Part shown: piece after piece, positions 39,177 to 46,382 of the stretch
Numbering within the stretch: the stretch's first letter is position 1
Layout: each line of letters begins with the position of its first letter
Program-made: the position numbers and the translations under genes
NCBI RefSeq assembly: GCF_003945385.1
Contig: NZ_AP018920.1
Coordinates: forward strand, 1,178,001-1,242,000
DNA length: 64,000 nt
DNA from: Pseudonocardia autotrophica
GTDB taxonomy: Bacteria; Actinomycetota; Actinomycetes; Mycobacteriales; Pseudonocardiaceae
Reading direction: 5' to 3'
The notes under the pieces: model-generated
Database searches by the model: none
Told to the model about the DNA's origin: nothing
What the model saw: the letters and a program-made list of their open reading frames with translations, nothing else

Positions 39177-41735
39177 GTGAGCCGTCTGGTGGTCGTCGGG
39201 AACGGCATGGTCGGGCACCGGCTCGTCGCCGCGATGCGCGACCGGGACACCGCGGGGGACTGGGAGATCGCCGTCCTCGGTGAGGAGTCCCGTCGCGCCT
39301 ACGACCGGGTCGCACTGTCGTCCTATGTGGATGGAAGCTCCGAGGAGGATCTCCGGCTCGACGACGACGATCTGCACGACGACCCGCTCGTCACCTATCA
39401 CCTGGGCGACGCCGTCGCGACGATCGACCGGGACGCCCGCCGGGTCAGCACCGCGTCCGGCCGGACCCTCGACTACGACGCGCTGGTGCTGGCGACCGGT
39501 TCGTACCCCTTCGTCCCGCCGGTGCGGGGCCATGACCTGCCCGGCTGCTTCGTCTACCGCACCCTCGACGACCTGGACGCGATCACCGAGGCCGCCGCGG
39601 CGGCCTCGGCGAACCCGGACCGCAAGGGCCGCCCGTCGGCGATCGTCGTCGGTGGCGGACTGCTCGGTCTGGAGGCGGCCCGCGCGATGCGGCTGCTCGG
39701 ACTGTCCCCGCAGGTCGTGGAGATCGCGCCGCGACTGATGCCGGTGCAGGTCGACGCCGGCGGCGGGGTACTGCTGCGCTCGCTGGTCGAGTCGCAGGGC
39801 ATCGCCGTCCGGACCGGGGTGTCGCTGGACAGCATCTCCGCCGATCGCGGCCGGCTGGTCGGGACGCTGTCCGACGGCGTCGAGCTGGACGCCGATCTGG
39901 TCGTCTTCTCCGCCGGTATCCGGGCCGCCGACCAGCTGGCCCGCGGCTGTGACCTGCCGGTCGGGGAACGCGGCGGGGTGCTGGTCGACGACCGCTGCCG
40001 GACCCACGACGACGCCGTGTGGGCGATCGGCGAGTGTGCCGCGCTGGAAGGCCGCACCTACGGCCTGGTCGCGCCCGGCTACGCGATGGCCGAGGTCGTC
40101 GCGGACCGGCTGCTCGGCGGCGAGGCCCGGATGACGCCCGCGGAACTGGACATGTCCACCCGGCTCAAGCTGCTGGGCGTCGACGTCGCCAGCTTCGGGG
40201 ACGCGCATGCGAGCACCGAGGGCGCGCTGGAGATCGTCGTCGACGATCCGGTCGCCGGGACCTACTCGAAGCTCGTGGTCACCCCTCCGGACACCGGTGC
40301 CGACCGGTCCACCCTGCTCGGTGGGGTACTGGTCGGTGACGCGTCGCGCTACGGCGCGCTGCGCCCGCTGGTCGGCTCGGCGCTGCCGGGCGACCCGGTC
40401 ACGCTGATCTCGAAGGGCGGGGCCGAGCCGGACGCGTCGGCGCTGCCGGACTCGGCGCAGATCTGCTCCTGCAACGCCGTCACCAAGGGCGATCTGTGCG
40501 CCGCGATCGACGGCGGCGCGCACGACGTACCGGCGCTCAAGGCGTGCACCCGGGCCGGCACCACCTGTGGGTCCTGCGTGCCGACGCTCAAGAAGATCCT
40601 GGAACAGCAGGGCGTCGAGGTCTCGAAGGCGCTGTGCGAGCACTTCGACCGGTCCCGCGCGGAGCTGTTCCAGATCGTCGCGGGTGCCGGGATCACCTCG
40701 TTCTCCGAGCTGATCACCCGGCACGGCCGCGGCGCGGGTTGCGACATCTGCAAACCGGTCGTCGGATCGATCCTCGCGAGCCTCTACAACCAGCACGTCC
40801 TCGACGGTGAACGCGCGACGCTGCAGGACACCAACGACCACTTCCTGGCGAACATGCAGCGCAACGGGTCGTACTCGGTCGTGCCGCGGATCGCCGGTGG
40901 CGAGGTGAACCCGGAGGGACTGATCGTGATCGGCGAGGTGGCCCGCGACTTCGGGCTCTACACCAAGATCACCGGTGGGCAGCGGATCGACATGTTCGGG
41001 GCCAGGGTCGACGATCTGCCGGCGATCTGGCGGCGGTTGGTGGACGCCGGGTTCGAATCCGGGCACGCCTACGGCAAATCGCTGCGGACGGTGAAGTCCT
41101 GCGTCGGGACGACCTGGTGCCGCTACGGCGTGCAGGACTCGGTCGGGATGGCCGTCGAGCTGGAGCTCCGCTACCGCGGGCTGCGGTCGCCGCACAAGCT
41201 CAAGTCCGGGGTGTCCGGCTGTGCCCGGGAGTGCGCTGAGGCCCGCTCCAAGGACTTCGGGGTGATCGCCACCGAGACCGGCTGGAACCTCTACGTCGGC
41301 GGCAACGGCGGGTTCACCCCGCGGCACGCCGAGCTGCTCGTCTCCGACGTCGACTCCGCGACGCTGATCCGGACGATCGACCGGTTCCTGATGTTCTACG
41401 TGCGCACCGCGGACCGGTTGCAACGCACCGCGCCGTGGATCGAGTCGATGGAGGGCGGACTGGACCATCTGCGATCGGTGATCGTGGACGACTCGCTGGG
41501 CATCTGCGCGGAGCTGGACGCCGCGATGGCCCGGCACGTCGAGTCCTACGCCGACGAGTGGGCCGGTGTGCTCGACGATCCGGCGAAGCTGTCCCGCTTC
41601 GTGTCCTTCGTCAACGCACCCGATGCGCCGGACCCGACGATCCGGTTCGTGCAGGAGCGGGGACAGAACGTCCCGGCGCCCGGGCGGCCGGACGAACCCG
41701 TGCTGATCGGACTCCCGGAGGTGTCCCCGCGATGA
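39177..41735 (+). CDS. nirB: Assimilatory NAD(P)H nitrite reductase large subunit
   Basis: 852 residues. GTG 39177 has AAGGGGGA (39162-39169) 7 nt upstream and matches the family start SRLVVVGNGMVGHRLV; an ATG at 39087 in frame would add repeat-coded hexapeptides. Domains: FAD/NAD(P) reductase (about 1-400), BFD-type Fe-S (CSCNAVTKGDLC, TTCGSC, about 420-470), a second Cys pair (GCDICKP), ferredoxin-like half domain (NPEGLIVIGEVARDFGLYTK), and siroheme/4Fe-4S ligands SCVGTTWCRYGV and GCARECAEARSKDFGV (about 640-690). It reduces nitrite to ammonium. Overlaps nirD by 4 nt. Confidence 0.96.
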   Translation: MSRLVVVGNGMVGHRLVAAMRDRDTAGDWEIAVLGEESRRAYDRVALSSYVDGSSEEDLRLDDDDLHDDPLVTYHLGDAVATIDRDARRVSTASGRTLDYDALVLATGSYPFVPPVRGHDLPGCFVYRTLDDLDAITEAAAAASANPDRKGRPSAIVVGGGLLGLEAARAMRLLGLSPQVVEIAPRLMPVQVDAGGGVLLRSLVESQGIAVRTGVSLDSISADRGRLVGTLSDGVELDADLVVFSAGIRAADQLARGCDLPVGERGGVLVDDRCRTHDDAVWAIGECAALEGRTYGLVAPGYAMAEVVADRLLGGEARMTPAELDMSTRLKLLGVDVASFGDAHASTEGALEIVVDDPVAGTYSKLVVTPPDTGADRSTLLGGVLVGDASRYGALRPLVGSALPGDPVTLISKGGAEPDASALPDSAQICSCNAVTKGDLCAAIDGGAHDVPALKACTRAGTTCGSCVPTLKKILEQQGVEVSKALCEHFDRSRAELFQIVAGAGITSFSELITRHGRGAGCDICKPVVGSILASLYNQHVLDGERATLQDTNDHFLANMQRNGSYSVVPRIAGGEVNPEGLIVIGEVARDFGLYTKITGGQRIDMFGARVDDLPAIWRRLVDAGFESGHAYGKSLRTVKSCVGTTWCRYGVQDSVGMAVELELRYRGLRSPHKLKSGVSGCARECAEARSKDFGVIATETGWNLYVGGNGGFTPRHAELLVSDVDSATLIRTIDRFLMFYVRTADRLQRTAPWIESMEGGLDHLRSVIVDDSLGICAELDAAMARHVESYADEWAGVLDDPAKLSRFVSFVNAPDAPDPTIRFVQERGQNVPAPGRPDEPVLIGLPEVSPR

Positions 41736-42112
41736 CCGCCGTGCACGCGTCCCCGATCCCGGCCGGTGTCGACGACGAGCCCAGCGGCTGGGTCGAGGTC
41801 TGCCCCCTCGACCGGCTGCTCCCCGGCCGCGGCGCCGCCGCCCTGGTCGGTGACGTCCAGGTGGCGTTGTTCCGGCTCGCCGACGACGCGCTGTACGCGG
41901 TCGGCAACGTCGACCCGTTCAGTGGCGCCGGGGTGATGTCCCGCGGCATCACCGGCGACCGGGCCGGGGAGCCGACCGTCGCGTCACCGATCCTGAAGCA
42001 GGTGTTCGCGCTGCGTGACGGGCGCTGCCTGGACGGGGGCGACGACACTGTGAGCCTGCCCGCGTTCGCCGTGCGGGTCGTGGGCGACTCGGTACAGGTC
42101 GGGATACGGTGA
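41732..42112 (+). CDS. nirD: Nitrite reductase small subunit
   Basis: 126 residues. ATG 41732 overlaps the nirB stop (ATGA). Rieske-like fold (WVEVCPLDRLLPGRGAAALV, YAVGNVDPFSGAGVMSRGIT, PILKQVFALRDGRCLDGGDD). The C-x-H and C-x2-H ligands of true Rieske proteins are absent, as usual for NirD. It supports the NirB siroheme enzyme. Confidence 0.93.
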   Translation: MTAVHASPIPAGVDDEPSGWVEVCPLDRLLPGRGAAALVGDVQVALFRLADDALYAVGNVDPFSGAGVMSRGITGDRAGEPTVASPILKQVFALRDGRCLDGGDDTVSLPAFAVRVVGDSVQVGIR

Positions 42113-42216
42113 ATGGCCCGACCCACGCAGCCGCGACCACCACCACCACTCGCGACATTCCCGGAGTCCCCGTCGTACGCCGGTCGCCGGCGACCGGCCG
42201 GAGGAACGGAGGACCG

Positions 42217-43407
42217 GTGACCCGATCCGCCGCACGAGACGCCGCACCCGCCCCCGATACGGCGCCGGTGCCGCCGCTCGCCGGTTTCACCGTCGGGATC
42301 ACCGCGGCCCGGCGGGCCGAGGAACTGGCCACCATGCTGGAACGCCGGGGGGCGACCGTCCAGCACGGCCCGGCGCTGCGGATCGTCGCGCTCGCCGACG
42401 ACGACCGGCTGGAGAACCGCACCCGTGAGCTGGTCGCGGCACCACCGGACATCACCGTCGCCACCACCGGGATCGGCTACCGCGGCTGGATCGAGGCGGC
42501 CGACGGCTGGGGCATCGGCGAGGACCTGCTGGCCGCGCTCGGCCGCTCCGAGATGCTGGCCCGCGGCCCCAAGGCGCGCGGCGCGATCCGGGCCTCCGGG
42601 CTGGTCGACGCCTGGTCACCGGAGTCGGAGTCGACCGCCGAGGTCCTGGAGCACCTGCTCGAACGCGGTGTCGAGGGCTGCCGGATCGCCGTCCAGCTGC
42701 ACGGGGAGCCGCTGCCCGACGTCGTCGACGCGCTGGAGCTGGCGGGCGCCGAGGTGGTGACCGTCCCGGTGTACCGGTGGGCGCCGCCGCTGGACATCGG
42801 CCCGCTGGACCGGCTGATCGACAGCACCCTCGGTGGTGGGATCGACGTGCTGGCCTTCACCAGCGCCCCCGCTGCAGCCGGGATCCTTGCCCGCGCCGAG
42901 GAACGCGGGCTGCACGAGCCGTTGCTGGCCGCGTTGCGCGGGCCGGTACTGGCGCTGTGCGTCGGCCCGGTGACGGCGGCACCGCTGGAGGCACTCGACG
43001 TCCCCACGGTTCAGCCGCAGCGGTCGCGGCTCGGCGCGATGGTGCGGACCTGCGAGTCGGTCGCACCCGGGCGGGCCCGCACGCTGCCGGTCGCCGGGCA
43101 CGTGCTGGAGCTGCGCGGGCACGCCGTCCTGGTGGACGCCGAGCTGCGCCCGCTCCCACCGACCCCGATGGCGCTGCTGCGGCTGCTCGCCCGCCGGCCG
43201 GGCCGGGTGGTGTCGCGCGCCGACCTGCTCGCCGCGCAGCCGGGTGGGGCGGGCGACGAGCACGCCGTCGAGAACGCGATCGCCCGGCTGCGTGCCGCGC
43301 TCGGCGTTCCGGGACTGGTGCAGACCGTGGTCCGGCGCGGCTATCGGCTGGCGCTCGAACCCGGGCACGGCGGGCACTGCGCGGACGTCCCGGGGGCCGA
43401 GCGGTGA
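42217..43407 (+). CDS. nnaR: NnaR-type regulator: uroporphyrinogen-III synthase domain fused to winged helix
   Basis: 396 residues. GTG 42217 follows GGAGG; an earlier GTG at 42109 overlaps the nirD stop. Residues 20-275 are HemD-like (FTVGITAARRAEELATMLER, TVATTGIGYRGWIEAADGWG, DVLAFTSAPAAAGILARAEE). Residues 288-385 are an OmpR/PhoB-type winged helix (LRPLPPTPMALLRLLARRPG, DEHAVENAIARLRAALG, TVVRRGYRLALEP). Such fusions (NnaR in Streptomyces and Mycobacterium) activate nitrate/nitrite genes with GlnR. Here it sits in the operon it would control; it may also respond to a tetrapyrrole intermediate. Confidence 0.88.
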   Translation: MTRSAARDAAPAPDTAPVPPLAGFTVGITAARRAEELATMLERRGATVQHGPALRIVALADDDRLENRTRELVAAPPDITVATTGIGYRGWIEAADGWGIGEDLLAALGRSEMLARGPKARGAIRASGLVDAWSPESESTAEVLEHLLERGVEGCRIAVQLHGEPLPDVVDALELAGAEVVTVPVYRWAPPLDIGPLDRLIDSTLGGGIDVLAFTSAPAAAGILARAEERGLHEPLLAALRGPVLALCVGPVTAAPLEALDVPTVQPQRSRLGAMVRTCESVAPGRARTLPVAGHVLELRGHAVLVDAELRPLPPTPMALLRLLARRPGRVVSRADLLAAQPGGAGDEHAVENAIARLRAALGVPGLVQTVVRRGYRLALEPGHGGHCADVPGAER

Positions 43408-44114
43408 GCGAGCTGCCGCTGCTGCTGGTCGCGCACGGGTCGCGGTCCGACGCCGCCGACGCGGTGATCCGCTCGCTGGCCGGCGCCGTCGCGGCGCAGG
43501 GGCCGCGGGTGGAGATCTGCTACGTCGACGTCCGCGGCCCGAAGGTGGTCGACGCGGTGATCGCGCTGCGCGACTCGGGTGCGCACGGCGCGGTGGTCGT
43601 CCCGGCGTTCCTGGCCGCCGGCTATCACGTGCGGGTCGACCTGCCCGCCCAGCTCGCCGAGGCCGGGGCCGATCCGGCCCGGTTCCGTACGACGCCGTCG
43701 ATGGGCCCGGATCCGCTGCTGGCCGCGGCCGCGCTCGACCGGCTGCGCGCCGCCGGGTACCGGGACGGCGACGCGGTCGTGCTGGCCGCGGCGGGCTCGT
43801 CGGACCCGTCGGCCGTCGCGCAGGTCCGGCTGGCCGCCGGGATGCTGTCCGGTCGGGTCGGGCGCCGGGTCCGGGTCGGGTTCGCCGCGACCGGGACACC
43901 GACGGTGACCGACCTGGTCGAGGGGCTGCGCCGGGCCGGTGAGCGGCGGGTCGCGGTGGCGTCCTGGCTGCTGGCGCCCGGAGTGTTCCAGAACCGTCTG
44001 CTCGAGTGCGGCGCGGACGTCGTGGCCGATCCGCTGGGCGTGCACGACGACGTCGTGCGTGCGGTGCTCGACCGGTACACGGCCGGGGTCGCCGAGATCG
44101 AGCGCGCCGCCTGA
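43404..44114 (+). CDS. sirB: Sirohydrochlorin chelatase (CbiX/SirB type)
   Basis: 236 residues. GTG 43404 overlaps the nnaR stop (GTGA). Two half-domains of the CbiX fold: LLLVAHGSRSDAADAVIRSL with the metal-binding His, VDVRGPKVVDAVIAL, VVPAFLAAGYHVRVDLP (second His), then the degenerate second half (VLAAAGSSDPSAVAQVRLAA, VASWLLAPGVFQNRL). It inserts Fe2+ into sirohydrochlorin to give siroheme, the NirB cofactor, which explains its place in this operon. The symbol could equally be cbiX. Confidence 0.88.
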   Translation: MSELPLLLVAHGSRSDAADAVIRSLAGAVAAQGPRVEICYVDVRGPKVVDAVIALRDSGAHGAVVVPAFLAAGYHVRVDLPAQLAEAGADPARFRTTPSMGPDPLLAAAALDRLRAAGYRDGDAVVLAAAGSSDPSAVAQVRLAAGMLSGRVGRRVRVGFAATGTPTVTDLVEGLRRAGERRVAVASWLLAPGVFQNRLLECGADVVADPLGVHDDVVRAVLDRYTAGVAEIERAA

Positions 44115-44137
44115 GCCCTGGTCCGGGATCGGGCACG

Positions 44138-44905
44138 ATGGACCGGGTGAGTGCGCCGCTGGCAGCCCGGCTCCGGGCCGCGGGCTGCGTGTTCGCCGAG
44201 GAGGAGGCCGCGCTGCTGGAGGCCGCCGCGTCCGGTGCCGAGCTGGACCGGCTCGTCCGGCGCCGGATCGCCGGGGAGCCCCTGGAGCACCTGCTCGGTC
44301 ACGTCCGGTTCGACGGCCTGCGGATCCGGGTGGCGACGGGCGTCTTCGTGCCGCGCCGTCGTTCCGAGGCGCTCGTGCACGCAGCCGTCCGCGGACTGCG
44401 GCCCGGCGCGGTCGTCGTCGACCTGTGCTGCGGGTGCGGCGCGATCGGGTTGGCGATCGCCCGGCGGGCACCGGTCGTGCTGCACGCCGTGGACGTCGAT
44501 CCGGTGGCGACCGCCTGCGCGGCGGGCAACCTCGCCGGGACCGGCACGGTGCACACCGGCGACCTGTTCGCCGCGCTGCCGGAGTCGCTGCGCGGGCGGG
44601 TCGACGTCGTCGTGGCGAACACGCCGTACGTGCCCGCCGCCGAGATCACCGGGCTGCCGCCCGAGGCCCGCGACCACGAACCCCGGACCGCGCTGGACGG
44701 CGGTGCCGACGGTCTCGACCCGGCCCGCCGGGTCGCGGCGGCGGCCTGCGGTTGGCTCGCCCGCGGTGGACGGGTGCTGATCGAGACGTCGTCGGACCAG
44801 GCCCCGGCCCTGGAGGCGGCGTTCGAGGGGGCGGGGCTGGCGTCGCGCACCGGCCACGACGAGGAGCGCGACGGCACCTGGGTCGAGGGCACCCTCCCAC
44901 ACTGA
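44138..44905 (+). CDS. PrmC/HemK-related protein N5-glutamine methyltransferase-like
   Basis: 255 residues from ATG 44138. N-terminal helical part (AAGCVFAEEEAALLEAAA, IAGEPLEHLLGHVRFDGLRI), then the SAM domain: VVDLCCGCGAIGLAIARRAP (motif I), DVDPVATACAAGNL, and VVANTPYVPAAEI with NTPY where NPPY is usual. This variant matches the PrmC-related actinobacterial group rather than release-factor methyltransferase itself. Substrate unknown. Same strand as the nitrite operon but with a 23-nt gap. Confidence 0.82.
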   Translation: MDRVSAPLAARLRAAGCVFAEEEAALLEAAASGAELDRLVRRRIAGEPLEHLLGHVRFDGLRIRVATGVFVPRRRSEALVHAAVRGLRPGAVVVDLCCGCGAIGLAIARRAPVVLHAVDVDPVATACAAGNLAGTGTVHTGDLFAALPESLRGRVDVVVANTPYVPAAEITGLPPEARDHEPRTALDGGADGLDPARRVAAAACGWLARGGRVLIETSSDQAPALEAAFEGAGLASRTGHDEERDGTWVEGTLPH

Positions 44906-44915
44906 CGTGGCCCTT

Positions 44916-44966
44916 TGCTCTGCTTACAGACCGGGCCCGCCCGCCTGGCCCGCCCGCCGGGCGCTG
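44916..44966. repeat. GGCCCGCCCGCC-type repeat, left copy
   Basis: TGCTCTGCT (44916-44924) followed by a 17-bp CCGGGCCCGCCCGCCTG (44931-44947) and degenerate GCCCGCCCGCC units. The same elements occur beyond the other end of the DUF4190 gene (45852-45948). Confidence 0.7.
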
Positions 44967-44985
44967 TACGACGGGCGGCGCGGCC

Positions 44986-45771
44986 TCAGTTGACCCAGGT
45001 CAGGTTCTCCGACCCGAACAGCCCGCCCTCGTACACGACGGTCCAGGTTCCCTGCTGCTGCTCCTTCGCGTCGAAGCAGACCTGCCCGCTCACCGTCCCG
45101 CCCGGCGCGAGCTCACCGGAGCTCAGATCGTTGTTGCTGCCGATGCTGACCCGGCGGATGGCGCCGTCGGGGTCCTGCAGCTTCCAGTCCCAGATGTTGA
45201 AGCTCTCGGTGCTCGGGCTGCCGTTGCGATAGGTGACGTCGGTGCATTTCACCGCCCCGACGAACGCCGTCTTGTCGCGGAGCGGGCCGGCGCCGACCTC
45301 CATGCCGTCGTCCGTCGAGAGAGTGGTTCCGGGGGGCCCGCTCGTGACCGGGGCCGGAGCGGGAGTCGTGCGGTCGGCGCGCTGCACACTGCCGACGGAC
45401 GCGGTGGTCGAGCCGCCGCCGGACGTCGTCGCCGAGGACCCGCCGGAGAACGCCGTGGCGAACGCCATCGTGTAGAGCACACAGATGACCAGCCCGAACG
45501 CGGACAGCACCGTCCCGGAGATCGCGACGCCGCGGTTGTCGGCCTTGCCCGCCTGCGCTCGCACGATGCCCAGCGCTCCCAGCACCAGTCCGATGATCAC
45601 CAGCGGCCAGGCGATGATGCCGATGATCGGGATCAGCGAGAACAGGACACCGACGATCCCGAGGACGAGCGCTGCGGTGCCGAGACCGTTCCTGGGCTGC
45701 GGCGCCCAGCCGTGCGGGGGCTGGGGCGGATAGGGCGGCTGCGGCGGGTACGGGGGCTGGGTGGGGATCAC
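44986..45771 (-). CDS. DUF4190-type membrane protein with extracytoplasmic DUF4352-like domain
   Basis: 261 residues from GTG 45771. A Pro/Tyr-rich lead (QPPYPPQPPYPPQPP) precedes a DUF4190 helix pair: GLGTAALVLGIVGVLFSLIP, LGALGIVRAQAGKADNRGVA, AISGTVLSAFGLVICVLYTM. A Ser/Thr/Gly linker leads to a beta-rich external domain with two Cys (VKCTDVTYRN, VSGQVCFDAKEQQQGTWTVV), as in DUF4352 immunoglobulin-like proteins. Probably a cell-envelope sensor or adhesin-like protein; function unknown. Flanked on both sides by related GC-rich repeats. Confidence 0.8.
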   Translation of the reverse strand: MIPTQPPYPPQPPYPPQPPHGWAPQPRNGLGTAALVLGIVGVLFSLIPIIGIIAWPLVIIGLVLGALGIVRAQAGKADNRGVAISGTVLSAFGLVICVLYTMAFATAFSGGSSATTSGGGSTTASVGSVQRADRTTPAPAPVTSGPPGTTLSTDDGMEVGAGPLRDKTAFVGAVKCTDVTYRNGSPSTESFNIWDWKLQDPDGAIRRVSIGSNNDLSSGELAPGGTVSGQVCFDAKEQQQGTWTVVYEGGLFGSENLTWVN

Positions 45772-45851
45772 GACGATCAGGTCGCGCGGCGTGCCTGCCC
45801 TGTTGCCGGGACACCGGGGAGGTCATCAGAACTGACGATCGAGCGGGCCCC

Positions 45852-45948
45852 TGCTCTGCTCACCCACTGCGGGCTCACCCGCCGCGGGCCGTCCGCCGGG
45901 CCCATCCGCCGGGCCCGCCCGCCTGACCAGACACCGGGCCCGCCCGCC
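45852..45948. repeat. GGCCCGCCCGCC-type repeat, right copy
   Basis: TGCTCTGCT (45852-45860), CCGGGCCCGCCCGCCTG (45909-45925, identical over 17 bp to 44931-44947) and ACCGGGCCCGCCCGCC (45933-45948, identical over 16 bp to 44930-44945). GTCGCGGGTG-type repeats follow to about 46020. No gene is supported between 45772 and 46036. Confidence 0.75.
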
Positions 45949-46036
45949 CGACTTGGTCACCGGGCGCCGCACGACGGTCGTCGCGGGTGGTGCCGTCGCG
46001 GGTGCCGTCGCGGCAGCCCCGACCTGCGGCCGCGGC

Positions 46037-46318
46037 TCAGCGGCGGCGGTGTTCGCGTGGCAACCGGCCGTCCACCATCAGCACACCCTCCGCGCGCAGC
46101 CGCGCCGCCTGCTCGACGGCGAGATGCGGCGCCGCGCGGCCGTCCGAGCGCAGCACCCGGTGCCAGGGCAGGTCGGAGCCGTCCTCGGCGAGGATCCGGC
46201 CGACCAGCCGGGCCGAACGCAGACCGGCCAGCTCGGCGACCTCGCCGTAGCTCAGTGTCTGCCCCGGCGGGATCGACCCGATGACGTCCCGGACCCGCTC
46301 CACGGTCTCCTCGTCCAC
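46037..46318 (-). CDS. Alkyltransferase-like protein (ATL; MGMT homologue without catalytic Cys)
   Basis: 93 residues. GTG 46318 has GGAGG 8 nt upstream on the minus strand. MGMT C-terminal domain: VRDVIGSIPPGQTLSYGEVA, GLRSARLVGRILAEDGSDLP, then PWHRVLRSDGR where true methyltransferases have PCHR. The Cys to Trp change defines ATL proteins, which bind O6-alkylguanine and flag it for nucleotide excision repair. Divergent from the adnB-type gene, a DNA-repair neighbourhood also seen in mycobacteria (Rv3204). Confidence 0.92.
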   Translation of the reverse strand: MDEETVERVRDVIGSIPPGQTLSYGEVAELAGLRSARLVGRILAEDGSDLPWHRVLRSDGRAAPHLAVEQAARLRAEGVLMVDGRLPREHRRR

Positions 46319-46382
46319 ACCGGGATCCTCCCGCCGGGCGGGCCCCGGTGTCACTGTCGGTGTCACGTGGTCGAATCGGAGC

